A stretch of DNA of 50,920 nt from Actinomycetota bacterium (GCA_020444505.1 JAHLKU010000002.1:1-50920), one strand, 5' to 3'. Shown: positions 26,565 to 34,537, counted from the stretch's first letter. Notes: a model not told the origin generated them from the sequence alone. Numbers and translations are program-made.

Positions 26565-26612
26565 GAGCGGTCGCAGGCGAAGCCCGCGCAGGCGCTAGTG
26601 CGAGGGGCGTCC

Positions 26613-26618
26613 TAGGTT
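26613..26618 (+). promoter_or_regulatory. -10 box TAGGTT for the 103-residue gene (leadered)
   Basis: TAGGTT lies 27 nt before ATG 26646; the leader of about 20 nt holds a strong AGGAGGGG ribosome-binding site. Confidence 0.5.
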
Positions 26619-26645
26619 GGGCCTTGCCGCGAGCCAGGAGGGGCG

Positions 26646-26957
26646 ATGGCAGACGAGAGCGCGGAGCCAGAGAGGATCGACGTCACGTTCGGCGACACCG
26701 AGGTCCGGGTGGGCCTCGCCGACGAGCTCGTCGAGTGGGTCGTCCACGTCGACAACCGGCACGGGGATGCCCAAGCCGTGGCGATCCTGTACGTGCGCGC
26801 CTACGACCCCGACGGGGAGTTTCTGGGCGAGCACAGGATCGAGCCCGGCGACGTGGCGCGGGTGCGGCTGCGCGGGGCCGCCGTGACCCTGGCCGGATCG
26901 GAAGGCGCCTTCGTCCGCTACACCTGCGGACCCTGGTCGCCGGAGGACGGCGTCTAG
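26646..26957 (+). CDS. Unrecognised 103-residue soluble protein
   Basis: Starts at ATG 26646, just 2 nt after AGGAGGGG. Acidic, with alternating hydrophobic residues that suggest a beta-sandwich (VRVGLADELVEWVVHVDNRH, AVAILYVRAYDPDGEFLGEHRIEPGDVARVRL). It has no signal peptide, no membrane segment and a single Cys near the end. I recognise no family. The polX gene follows after 33 nt but has its own leaderless box, so co-function is not implied. Confidence 0.65.
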   Translation: MADESAEPERIDVTFGDTEVRVGLADELVEWVVHVDNRHGDAQAVAILYVRAYDPDGEFLGEHRIEPGDVARVRLRGAAVTLAGSEGAFVRYTCGPWSPEDGV

Positions 26958-26978
26958 GGCGTCGGCCGGCGCCTCCGA

Positions 26979-26984
26979 TACGCT
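26979..26984 (+). promoter_or_regulatory. -10 box TACGCT, leaderless start of polX
   Basis: TACGCT, 6 nt before GTG 26991. It decides the GTG start. Confidence 0.6.
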
Positions 26985-26990
26985 CCCATC

Positions 26991-28733
26991 GTGGTCTCCA
27001 ACGACGACGTCGCCGCCGCGCTGTCCGACCTGGCTGCGTTGACGGTCCTCGCCGAGGGCTCGCCGCAGGCGTTCCGGGTGCGCGCCTACGAGAACGCCGC
27101 CAGGGCCGTCGCCGGGGCGCCGGGCTCGGTGGCGGACATGACGGTGCGGGAGCTCACCGCGCTCCACGGCATCGGCGAGGCGACGGCTGCCAAGATCCGC
27201 GAGTTCGTCGAGACCGGGCACATCGCCAAGCTGGACGCGCTCCGCGAGCGGTTCCCCCCGGCGTTCCGCGACCTCACCCGGGTGCCCGGCATCGGCCCCA
27301 AGACCGCCCTGCTGCTGCGTGAGGGGCTCGGCGTCGAGGACGTGGACGGCCTGCGGGCGGCGCTGGAGCGGCAGGAGCTGCGGACGCTGCCGGGCTTCGG
27401 GGCGAAGAGCGAGGAGAAGGTGGCGCGGGCCATCGACCGCCTCGGGCTGGGCGGCAAGGAGCGGCGCACGCCCATCGGAGAGGCGATGCGCCTCGCCGAC
27501 CACGTCGTTGCCGCGCTCGCGGCGCTCCCCGGTGTCCTGCGGGCAGAGCCGATGGGCAGCGTCCGCCGCTTCCGGGAGACGATCGGCGACCTGGACGTGA
27601 TCGTGGTGGCCGACGGGCCGGGCGGCGAGATCATGGATGCGGTGGCCGCGCTGCCCCTCGTGGCCGAGGTGGTGGCGCAGGGGGATCGCAAGTCGGCGGT
27701 GCTGAGCCACGACGGTGTGCAGATCGACGTCCGGGTGGTCGCCCCCGGGCACTACGGCTCGGCCGCCATGTACTTCACCGGCTCCAAGGCCCACAACATC
27801 CGGCTCCGCCAGCGCGCCCTCGAGCGCGGGTGGACGCTCAGCGAGTACGGCCTCGTCGATCAGGAGACCGGCGCCACCATCGCCTCGGAGACGGAGGAAC
27901 AGGTGTACCGGGCGCTCGGCATGGCGTGGGTGCCCCCCGAACTGCGGGAGGACCGGGGCGAGGTGGAACTGGCCGCGGCCGGGGAGATGCCGCCGCTGGT
28001 GGCCGAGGCCGACCTGCGCGGCGACCTCCACGTCCACACCGACCTGTCGGGCGACGGCCGGGAGCCACTCGAGGCGATGCTGGCGGCGGCGGCCGCCCGG
28101 GGGTACGAGTACGTGGCGATCACCGATCACGGCGAGGACCTCACCATCAACGGGGCGTCCCGGCAGCAGCTGCGGGCGCAGCGCGCCCAGATCGCCCGCC
28201 TGCAGGAGCGCTACCCCGGCATGCGGATCCTGCAGGGGTGCGAGCTCAACATCGCCCCCGACGGGTCCATCGACTACGACCCGGAGTTCCTCGAGGAGCT
28301 CGACTGGGGCGTCGCGAGCGTCCACACCGCCTTCGATCTCGACCAGGCCGCCCAGACCGCCAGGGTGATCACCGCGATGGAGAACCCGGCCGTCGACGTG
28401 ATCGGGCACCTCACCGGCCGCATGCTGGGCCGGCGGCCCGGCATCGACCTCGACTTCGAGGCGGTGTTCGCCGCCGCCGAGCGCACCGGCACCGCCCTGG
28501 AGGTGAACTGCCACCTCGACCGGCTCGACGTGCCGGCCGACGTGCTGCTGCGGGCGCGAGATCGGGACGTCCTGTTCGCCATCGACACCGACGCGCACCA
28601 CACCACCGAACTGGCGAACACCGGGTGGGGGGTGCGCAACGCCCGGCGCGGGTGGGTGGGCCCGGAGCGGGTGGTCAACACCTGGGGGGCGAGGCGGTTC
28701 CTGGACTGGGTGGGGGCCACCCGGCGGCGGTGA
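26991..28733 (+). CDS. polX: Family X DNA polymerase with C-terminal PHP domain
   Basis: 580 residues, the standard bacterial PolX size. Helix-hairpin-helix pieces lie at 56-70 (ALHGIGEATAAKI) and 96-110 (RVPGIGPKTALLL). The nucleotidyltransferase core has GSVRRFRETIGDLDVIV (189-206); D200 and D202 are two metal ligands, with a third at D246 (QIDVRVV). The steric-gate region is YFTGSKAHNI. The PHP domain starts at about 340: HVHTD 347-351, ITDHGE 378-382, CELNI and IDTDAHH near 550. It fills short gaps in base excision repair and trims 3' ends with the PHP nuclease. Confidence 0.94.
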   Translation: MVSNDDVAAALSDLAALTVLAEGSPQAFRVRAYENAARAVAGAPGSVADMTVRELTALHGIGEATAAKIREFVETGHIAKLDALRERFPPAFRDLTRVPGIGPKTALLLREGLGVEDVDGLRAALERQELRTLPGFGAKSEEKVARAIDRLGLGGKERRTPIGEAMRLADHVVAALAALPGVLRAEPMGSVRRFRETIGDLDVIVVADGPGGEIMDAVAALPLVAEVVAQGDRKSAVLSHDGVQIDVRVVAPGHYGSAAMYFTGSKAHNIRLRQRALERGWTLSEYGLVDQETGATIASETEEQVYRALGMAWVPPELREDRGEVELAAAGEMPPLVAEADLRGDLHVHTDLSGDGREPLEAMLAAAAARGYEYVAITDHGEDLTINGASRQQLRAQRAQIARLQERYPGMRILQGCELNIAPDGSIDYDPEFLEELDWGVASVHTAFDLDQAAQTARVITAMENPAVDVIGHLTGRMLGRRPGIDLDFEAVFAAAERTGTALEVNCHLDRLDVPADVLLRARDRDVLFAIDTDAHHTTELANTGWGVRNARRGWVGPERVVNTWGARRFLDWVGATRRR

Positions 28734-28757
28734 CGGCGGAGGGAGCCGCAGCCCCGT

Positions 28758-28763
28758 TACGCT
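28758..28763 (+). promoter_or_regulatory. -10 box TACGCT, leaderless start of the NYN-LOTUS gene
   Basis: TACGCT, 6 nt before ATG 28770. Confidence 0.6.
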
Positions 28764-28769
28764 GGACCC

Positions 28770-29813
28770 ATGGACAACAACGAGGACCGCATCGCACTGT
28801 TCCTCGATTTCGAGAACCTCGCCATCGGGGCGCGCGAGGACCTGGGCGGTCTCGATTTCGACTTCAAACCCATCAGCGACGCCCTCGCCGAGCGGGGCCG
28901 GGTGGTGGCGCGGCGCGCCTACGCCGACTGGACCATGTTCGAGAGCGCCCGGCGCGGCCTGACCGAGCACCAGGTGGAGCTGATCGAGATCCCGCAGAAG
29001 ATGGGGGCCACCCGCAAGAACGCCGCCGACATCAAGATGGCGGTGGACGCCATCGAACTGGCCTTCGAGCGCGACTACATCACCACGTTCGTCATCTGCA
29101 CCGGCGACAGCGACTTCACGCCGCTGGTGCACAAGCTGCGCGAGTTGAACAAGCGCGTCATCGGCATCGGGCTGCGGGCGTCAACTTCCCGGCTGCTGCC
29201 CCCCGCCTGTGACGAGTTCCTGTTCTACGAGTCCCTCGAGGGCGTGGACCTGCCCAGGAAGCGCAGGCGGGGCGGGGCGGCGAAGAAGGCCGACCGCCCG
29301 GCCGAGGAGCCACCCGCCGCGGAGGCCAGCGGCGACCTGGCCGCCCTGGAGCGCTCGGTCACCCAGACCCTGTCCGGGATGCAGTCGAGCGGGGGTGTCG
29401 TGCTGGCCTCGACGCTGAAGCGGGCCCTGATCCGCAAGGACCCCACGTTCACGGAGGCCGACTACGGGTTCCGGGGGTTCGGGGAACTGCTCAAGCACCT
29501 CGCCGACCAGAAGGTGGTGGCGCTCACCGAGGGCCCGGCGCGCGGCGACCCGGAGGTCGGCTTCCCCGAGTCGGGCGGCACCGAGGAGGCCGGCTTCGAG
29601 GTGCTGCGCGGCGTGGTCGCTGCGGAGTCGAAGGTGGACCCGGTGCCGTTGTCGGGGCTCAAGGACCGGTTGCGCAAGACCCACCCCGGGTTCAGCGAGA
29701 AGGACTACGGCTACCGCGGGTTCCTGCAGTTCACCAAGGCGGCTGCGGCGCGGGGCCGGGTGAGCATGGAGTGGAGCGACGAGGCCGAGGACTACCTGCT
29801 GACGGTCGACTGA
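28770..29813 (+). CDS. NYN-domain putative RNase with two OST-HTH/LOTUS domains
   Basis: 347 residues. The N-terminal NYN (PIN-like, LabA/DUF88) nuclease domain has FLDFENLAIG (D13, N16), KNAADIKMAVDAIEL (D87) and ICTGDSDFTPLV (D113, D115), the expected acidic metal-binding set. A Lys/Arg- and Pro/Glu-rich linker (162-188) leads to two similar helical repeats at about 190-255 and 273-345. Each has a K..L....P.F.E.DYG(F/Y)RGF..(L/F) pattern, typical of OST-HTH/LOTUS RNA-binding domains. The arrangement mirrors the eukaryotic MARF1/Limkain logic of NYN plus LOTUS. It is probably an RNA-cleaving or RNA-binding regulator with unknown targets. Confidence 0.88.
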   Translation: MDNNEDRIALFLDFENLAIGAREDLGGLDFDFKPISDALAERGRVVARRAYADWTMFESARRGLTEHQVELIEIPQKMGATRKNAADIKMAVDAIELAFERDYITTFVICTGDSDFTPLVHKLRELNKRVIGIGLRASTSRLLPPACDEFLFYESLEGVDLPRKRRRGGAAKKADRPAEEPPAAEASGDLAALERSVTQTLSGMQSSGGVVLASTLKRALIRKDPTFTEADYGFRGFGELLKHLADQKVVALTEGPARGDPEVGFPESGGTEEAGFEVLRGVVAAESKVDPVPLSGLKDRLRKTHPGFSEKDYGYRGFLQFTKAAAARGRVSMEWSDEAEDYLLTVD

Positions 29814-29819
29814 CCGGCG

Positions 29820-29855
29820 GCGCCGCCACCAACCGGCGCGCCGCTACCAACCGGC
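29820..29855 (+). repeat. 18-bp tandem duplication across the stop codon of the neighbouring lipoprotein gene
   Basis: Two 18-bp copies side by side, 29820-29837 and 29838-29855, identical except for one C/T. The differing base lies in the stop codon of the minus-strand gene (TAG in one copy, TGG in the other). Confidence 0.85.
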
Positions 29856-30656
29856 GGTGGAGCCGTCGGCGGCGCAGGGGTCGAACAGGATGACGTCGTC
29901 CACCGTCGGGCCGGACCCGTACACCGGGTCTGCGCCGGCCTCGAGGGCGATGCAGTACCAGCCGCCGCCGACGCCCTGGCCGACCAGGAGTGCCTGCTCG
30001 GCGCCCGGCACCACCAGGACCTCGCCGGGCATCAGCGCCAGTTCGTCCATGGTGGCGCTCAGCCCCGAGGCGTAGTAGCGCAGGTCGTTGCCGGAGGCCA
30101 GGTAGGTGCCGTACTCGGCGTAGAAGGCCTCGAAGGCGGCGAGTGCCAGCGTCAGTTCGGAGCGGACCGCCGCGTCGCCGTCCGAGGGGGCCGCCAGCCA
30201 GTCGCACAGGTTGGCGGCGAACCGCCACCTGCCGTCGCTGCGGGTGGCCGGGAAGAACTCGTCGTAGATCAGTTCCTTGTCGGAGGCGCCCTGATGCTCG
30301 ATCAGCGTGAAGCTCAGGGAGTAGGCGGAGCCGACGGTCCGCAGCGTGATCTCGTCCACCTCGACCTCGGAGGTCTCGGCGATGCCCAGTTCCACCTGCG
30401 ACAGCAGCCCGTCGATGCGGGCGGGGCGGCACTGGTCGTCGGGGGTGAACAGGGCGTACAGCGCGTAGGCGTCGCGCTGGCGGAGGGCGGCGAAGAAGTT
30501 CTCCACGAGGCGGGTGGCCTGCACCTCCTCGACGGAGACCCGGGGCGCGGCCGACATCGCGGCCAGGCGGGCGTCGACGTCGGCGTCGGCCGACGACGTG
30601 CATGCCGTCGCCACCAGGCCGAGCACCGCGATCAGTGCGGCGATCTGCCTGCGCAT
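29844..30656 (-). CDS. Unrecognised lipoprotein (270 residues)
   Basis: Start ATG 30656 is chosen because GAGGAGG lies 7 nt before it and the product then opens with a clean lipoprotein signal (MRRQIAALIAVLGLVATAC). A frame 144 bp longer upstream lacks this. The mature part is acidic; VENFFAALRQRDAYALYALFTPDDQC and WRFAANLCDW resemble an NTF2-like/SnoaL-type fold. The C-terminal part (DPVYGSGPTVDDVILFDPCAADGS) looks like a small secreted beta domain; four Cys could form disulfides. Function unknown. The stop falls within an 18-bp tandem duplication. Confidence 0.75.
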   Translation of the reverse strand: MRRQIAALIAVLGLVATACTSSADADVDARLAAMSAAPRVSVEEVQATRLVENFFAALRQRDAYALYALFTPDDQCRPARIDGLLSQVELGIAETSEVEVDEITLRTVGSAYSLSFTLIEHQGASDKELIYDEFFPATRSDGRWRFAANLCDWLAAPSDGDAAVRSELTLALAAFEAFYAEYGTYLASGNDLRYYASGLSATMDELALMPGEVLVVPGAEQALLVGQGVGGGWYCIALEAGADPVYGSGPTVDDVILFDPCAADGSTAGW

Positions 30657-30780
30657 GGGGTTGCCTCCTCGCTGCGGGTACCTCGTCACATCGGCCCGTT
30701 CCGGCGCCTCCTTGAGGGTTCGGGGCATCCGGGAAATCCCCCGATTCGGGGTCAAGATGCGGGACCATGGTGCCGATACA

Positions 30781-30850
30781 GGGAGGGAGACAACTCCCAT
30801 ACCCTCCCGTCTCAGCCCAGCGAAGCGGCCGCCGTCCGGCGGCCGTTTCG
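30781..30850 (+). ncRNA. Candidate small RNA ending in a strong terminator
   Basis: In the 221-bp gap 30657-30877, GGGAGGG (30781-30787) can pair with CCCTCCC (30802-30808). An inner GGGAG-ACAA-CTCCC hairpin is possible at 30785-30798. This is followed by a single-stranded linker and the terminator at 30821-30850. A possible start signal is GATACA at 30775-30780, with TCAAGA 17 bp upstream, both weak. The next gene has its own leaderless promoter after the terminator, so a leader role for that gene is unlikely. I recognise no known RNA family. It could also be the end of an antisense or short unannotated transcript. Confidence 0.3.
30821..30850. terminator. Strong bidirectional terminator hairpin
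   Basis: A 13-bp stem (one G-T) with loop GTCC: CGAAGCGGCCGCC pairs with GGCGGCCGTTTCG. The A-rich foot on one side and TTT on the other make it the most classical intrinsic terminator of the window. No annotated gene ends just upstream on the plus strand. Confidence 0.75.
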
Positions 30851-30862
30851 CATTCCCGGGCC

Positions 30863-30868
30863 TACGCT
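30863..30868 (+). promoter_or_regulatory. -10 box TACGCT for the DDAH gene
   Basis: TACGCT, 9 nt before ATG 30878, directly after the terminator. Confidence 0.55.
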
Positions 30869-30877
30869 GCGGGCCTG

Positions 30878-31648
30878 ATGCCCGACACCGCCTACCTCCG
30901 CGCCGTCCCCGACGCCTTCGCCGCGTGCGTCACGTCGGTGCCGGCCGTCCCGCCGCTGGACCCGGCGCTCGCCCGCCGCCAGCACGCCGCCTACCGGGAG
31001 GCGCTCGAGGCGGGCGGGTTCGTCACGGTGGTGGTCCCCGCCGACGAGGCCCATCCGGACGGTTCGTTCGTGGAGGACACCGCGGTGGTGATCGGCGGCG
31101 CGGCCCTGGCGACGCGGCCCGGCCACCGTTCCCGGCGCGGCGAGGTGGGGCCGGTGGCGGCCGTGCTCGCCGGGACCATGCCGGTGTCCCGCATGCGCTT
31201 CCCGGGCAGGCTCGACGGGGGCGACGTCCTGCAGGTGGCGGGCAGAGTGTTCGTGGGGGTGGGCAGCCGCACCAACGCCGCCGGCGTGGCCGCCCTGGAG
31301 CGCTTCGCCAGAGGTTCCCGCCTGGTGCCGGTGCCGGTGGCCGGGGTGTTGCACCTGAAGTCGGCGGTCACCGCGCTCGACGACGGCACCGTGCTCGTCG
31401 AGCCGGGCCGGGTGGACGAGTCCGTGTTCGAGGGGCTGCGACTGGTCCGCACCGCCCCCGGCGAGGCCCACGCCGGCAACGTGGTCCGCCTGCCGGACGG
31501 CCGCATCCTGGCCACGGCGGCGGCCCCCCGCACCGCCGGGCTGATCGCCGACGCCGGGTTCGAGGTGACGGCCGTGGACGTCTCCGAGTTCGCCAGAGCC
31601 GACGGCGGCCTCACCTGCCTGTCGATCCGGGTCCGGGGCGGCCGGTAG
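30878..31648 (+). CDS. Dimethylarginine dimethylaminohydrolase (DDAH) family protein
   Basis: 256 residues of the guanidine-modifying (amidinotransferase-like) fold, the size of bacterial DDAH. Catalytic positions are visible: FVEDTAVV (E66, D67), LHLKSAVTAL (H159) and GGLTCLSI (nucleophile C247). FPGRLDGGDVL is the family's substrate loop. DDAH hydrolyses methylated arginine to citrulline and methylamines; an arginine deiminase-like or related activity cannot be excluded. ATG 30878 is preferred over a longer frame from 30767 because it follows TACGCT and the longer form runs through the terminator hairpin. Confidence 0.88.
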   Translation: MPDTAYLRAVPDAFAACVTSVPAVPPLDPALARRQHAAYREALEAGGFVTVVVPADEAHPDGSFVEDTAVVIGGAALATRPGHRSRRGEVGPVAAVLAGTMPVSRMRFPGRLDGGDVLQVAGRVFVGVGSRTNAAGVAALERFARGSRLVPVPVAGVLHLKSAVTALDDGTVLVEPGRVDESVFEGLRLVRTAPGEAHAGNVVRLPDGRILATAAAPRTAGLIADAGFEVTAVDVSEFARADGGLTCLSIRVRGGR

Positions 31649-31663
31649 CCGGTTCCCTCCACG

Positions 31664-31669
31664 TATGCT
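31664..31669 (+). promoter_or_regulatory. -10 box TATGCT, leaderless start of bpa
   Basis: TATGCT, 6 nt before ATG 31676. Confidence 0.6.
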
Positions 31670-31675
31670 CAGGCC

Positions 31676-32164
31676 ATGAGCGACGAACCGAACACCCCCG
31701 CCGCCGGCGCAGCAGGAGACGACGCCCGGGAGGCCGTCGGCGAGGCGGCGCCGTCCCCCGACGGGGTCATCCACGCCTCCAAGCTGATGCGGATCGCCTC
31801 GATGACGCGCGCCATGCTCGAGGAGGTTCGCCAGGCGCCGCTCGACGCCGACGCCCGCCGCCGGCTGACCGAGGTGTACGAGCGGACCTTCGAGGAGATG
31901 GAGGAGGTGCTCAACGACGACCTGCGCGAGGAGCTCGCCGACATCTTCCTGCCGCTCTCCAGCGAAGAGGCGAGCGATTCGGAGATCCGCATCGCCCAGG
32001 CCCAGCTGGTGGGCTGGCTGGAGGGGCTGTTCGCAGGCATCCAGGCGTCGCTGTTCAGCCAGCAGGCGGCCGCCAACGCCCAGTTGCAGCAGATGCGGAT
32101 GCGCGCCATCGAGATGCAGTCGGCCGGCGGCGAGGACGATCCCGCCCCCGGGCAGTACCTGTGA
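31676..32164 (+). CDS. bpa: Bacterial proteasome activator Bpa
   Basis: 162 residues. A disordered acidic N-terminus (1-30) precedes long helices (SKLMRIASMTRAMLEEVRQAP; RRRLTEVYERTFEEMEEVLNDDLREEL; IRIAQAQLVGWLEGLFAGIQASLF), then a short tail ending GQYL. The C-terminal GQYL docks into the 20S core and opens its gate; the helical body forms the ring (DUF2587, M. tuberculosis Rv3780). Bpa works without ATP and helps degrade unfolded proteins under stress. It implies that the genome encodes 20S proteasome subunits, which are not in this window. The acyltransferase gene follows after 7 nt. Confidence 0.93.
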   Translation: MSDEPNTPAAGAAGDDAREAVGEAAPSPDGVIHASKLMRIASMTRAMLEEVRQAPLDADARRRLTEVYERTFEEMEEVLNDDLREELADIFLPLSSEEASDSEIRIAQAQLVGWLEGLFAGIQASLFSQQAAANAQLQQMRMRAIEMQSAGGEDDPAPGQYL

Positions 32165-32171
32165 GCCGCCG

Positions 32172-33191
32172 GTGATCCGATCCCGGCGCGACCCCCTGCG
32201 CGTGGTGCTGGTGCGCCGGGCATGGACCATCCCCTTCATCGTGGTCTTCTTCGTGGTGGTGACGGCCACCCTGCCGCTCCTGACGCTGGGGGCGCTGGCC
32301 GGCGACATCGTGCGCAGGGCCCGGCGGGGCACGCCGTTCGTGCTGGTGCGCGGCGTGCTGTTCGGGTGGGTGTACCTGGCGGTGGAGGTGTGGGCGCTCA
32401 CGTCGCTGCTGTTCACCTGGGTCTTCTCGGCCTTCGGGTTGTGGCGGCGGGCGGAGCTGGCGCTGACCTACCGGCTGCAACTGGCCTGGGCCCGCATGCT
32501 GTTCGGGGCGCTGCGGGCCATCTTCGGCCTCGCCCTCGAGGTGGAGAACGACGACGTGGTCGCCCCGGGGCCGGTGGTGGTGATGGTGCGCCACGCCAGC
32601 ATGATCGACACGCTGCTGCCCAACAACCTGGTCACCCGCCGGCGCGGCATCCTGCTGCGGTACGTGCTCAAGAACGAGTTGCTGTACGACCCGGCGCTCG
32701 ACGTGGCCGGCCACAGGCTCGTCAACCACTTCGTCGAACGGTCCGGCGACTCGGAGGCGCAGGTGGAGAACGTGCGGCGCCTCAGCGAAGGGCTCACCGG
32801 GGACGAGGGCGTGCTCATCTACCCGGAGGGCACCCGGTTCACCGAGGAGAAGCGGGAGCGGGTGCTCGCCAGGCTGCGCGAGATCGACCCGGCCCGGGCG
32901 GAGCGCGCCGAGGCGCTGCGCCACACCCTCCCGCCCCGTCTCGGGGGCCCGCTGGCCCTGCTCGATCCCCTGACCCCCTGCGACGTGGTGTTCATGGCCC
33001 ACGTCGGGCTCGACGGCATGGCGACGGTGAAGCGGCTCCTGTCCGGCAAGGTGGTCGGCAGCCGCATCCGTGTGCGGTTCTGGCGGGTCCCCCGGGAGGA
33101 GATCCCCGAGGGGAGGGAAGCCCGCATCGACTGGCTGTTCGGCCAGTGGGAGCGGGTGGACGCCTGGATCGGCTCGCACGCCGCGCCATGA
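32172..33191 (+). CDS. PlsC-type 1-acyl-glycerol-3-phosphate acyltransferase-like membrane protein
   Basis: 339 residues. Two or three N-terminal hydrophobic segments (about 18-42 and 60-90), then the acyltransferase domain: HASMID at 141-146 is the HX4D catalytic motif, and YPEGTRFT at 217-224 is the EGTR substrate motif. It likely transfers acyl chains to a lysophospholipid or a related acceptor at the inner membrane face. The C-terminal VPREEIP..REARIDWLFGQWERVDAWI is common in actinobacterial members. Start GTG 32172, 7 nt after bpa. Its stop overlaps the photolyase ATG (ATGA), so bpa, this gene and phr form an operon. Confidence 0.85.
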   Translation: MIRSRRDPLRVVLVRRAWTIPFIVVFFVVVTATLPLLTLGALAGDIVRRARRGTPFVLVRGVLFGWVYLAVEVWALTSLLFTWVFSAFGLWRRAELALTYRLQLAWARMLFGALRAIFGLALEVENDDVVAPGPVVVMVRHASMIDTLLPNNLVTRRRGILLRYVLKNELLYDPALDVAGHRLVNHFVERSGDSEAQVENVRRLSEGLTGDEGVLIYPEGTRFTEEKRERVLARLREIDPARAERAEALRHTLPPRLGGPLALLDPLTPCDVVFMAHVGLDGMATVKRLLSGKVVGSRIRVRFWRVPREEIPEGREARIDWLFGQWERVDAWIGSHAAP

Positions 33192-34537
33192 GCCGCGGGC
33201 TGGTCTGGTTCCGCAACGATCTGCGCCTCGCCGACAACCCGGCCTGGGCGGCCGCCACGAGCAGCCACCGGCGGGTGGCGGCACTGTTCGTGGTGGACCC
33301 CGCCCTGTGGCGCCCCGGGACCCCCCGGACGGCGCAACTGGCGGCCCACCTCGCCGCGCTCGACGGCGCGCTCGCCGAACGGGGAGGGCGGTTGCTGGTC
33401 AGGCGGGGCGACCCCGCCCGCGTCGTGCCGGCCGAGGCCGGCGGCGCCGTGCTGCACCTGAACGCCGACGTGACGCCGTACGCGGCGCGGCGCGACGGCG
33501 CCGTGCTGGGCGCCGTCGCCGGGTCGGTGGTGATGGAGGGGCGCTGGGTGCATGCCCCCGGCACCGTGCTGAGCGGGGCCGGGGAGCCGTACCGGGTGTT
33601 CACGCCGTTCCACCGGTCGTGGGCGGCACGTCCCCGCGACCCGTGGCCCGAGCCGGGGGAGGCGGAGGTCGAGGACGATCCGGGCGAGGGCGTGCCCGGG
33701 GCCGGGGCGCCGCTGATGGCCGGAGGGGAGGACGCCGCCCTCGAGCGGCTCGGGGACTTCCTGGGCAGGGTCGACGGGTACGGGGAGGATCGCGACCGCC
33801 CCGATCGCGACACCACCTCGCGGCTGTCGGCCGACCTCAAGTACGGCACGATCGCGGCACGCCGCGTGGCCGACGAGGTGGGGGACGGCACGCCGGGGCG
33901 CAGGGCGCTGGTGCGGCAGCTGGCCTGGCGGGACTTCTACGCCCAGGTGCTGGCCGCCCACCCGCACACGGTGGACCGGGCGCTGCGGCCCGAGTACGGC
34001 GCCATCGCGTGGCGGGACGACCCCGGGGGCCTGGCCGCCTGGCAGGAGGGGAGGACCGGGTATCCCATCGTGGACGCCGCCATGCGGCAACTGGCGGCGG
34101 AGGGGTGGATCCACAACCGGCCCCGCATGATCGCCGCCTCGTTCCTGGTGAAGGACCTGCTGATCGACTGGCGCCTCGGGGAGCGATGGTTCCGCCGCCT
34201 GCTCGTGGACGGCGACGTCGCCCAGAACGTGGGCAACTGGCAGTGGGTGGCCGGGACCGGGGCCGACGCCGCGCCCTACTTCCGCATCTTCAACCCGGTC
34301 ACCCAGGGCCGCAGGTTCGACCCCGACGGCGACTACGTGCGCCGCTGGGTGCCCGAGCTGGCCGATGCGCCCGCCGGGTGGATCCATGCCCCGTGGACGG
34401 CCGGCCCGCTGGAGGCCGCGGCCGCCGGGGTGGTGCTGGGCGACACGTACCCGGCGCCGATCGTGGACCACGCCGAGGCGCGGGAGTCCGCGCTGGCCGC
34501 CTACGGGGCGGCCCGGGAGCAGGCCGCCGGGGCGTAG
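33188..34537 (+). CDS. phr: Deoxyribodipyrimidine photolyase (cryptochrome/photolyase family)
   Basis: 449 residues, a normal class I photolyase size. N-terminal antenna domain: GLVWFRNDLRLADNPAW. C-terminal FAD domain: TSRLSADLKYGTIAARR, RQLAWRDFYAQVL, GRTGYPIVDAAMRQLAAEGWIHNRPRMIAASFLVKDLLIDWRLGERWF, and DVAQNVGNWQWVAGTGADAAPYFRIFNPVTQG with the conserved Trp and Asn near FAD. It repairs UV cyclobutane dimers using blue light. ATGA overlap with the acyltransferase gene couples the two. Confidence 0.94.
   Translation: MSRGLVWFRNDLRLADNPAWAAATSSHRRVAALFVVDPALWRPGTPRTAQLAAHLAALDGALAERGGRLLVRRGDPARVVPAEAGGAVLHLNADVTPYAARRDGAVLGAVAGSVVMEGRWVHAPGTVLSGAGEPYRVFTPFHRSWAARPRDPWPEPGEAEVEDDPGEGVPGAGAPLMAGGEDAALERLGDFLGRVDGYGEDRDRPDRDTTSRLSADLKYGTIAARRVADEVGDGTPGRRALVRQLAWRDFYAQVLAAHPHTVDRALRPEYGAIAWRDDPGGLAAWQEGRTGYPIVDAAMRQLAAEGWIHNRPRMIAASFLVKDLLIDWRLGERWFRRLLVDGDVAQNVGNWQWVAGTGADAAPYFRIFNPVTQGRRFDPDGDYVRRWVPELADAPAGWIHAPWTAGPLEAAAAGVVLGDTYPAPIVDHAEARESALAAYGAAREQAAGA

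Noticed and set aside
30657-30800. A longer N-terminus for the 270-residue lipoprotein
   Set aside because: It would bury a clean lipoprotein signal and the GAGGAGG ribosome-binding site.
30767-30877. A longer N-terminus for the DDAH gene
   Set aside because: It would run through the strong terminator hairpin and lacks family similarity; the TACGCT box supports ATG 30878.
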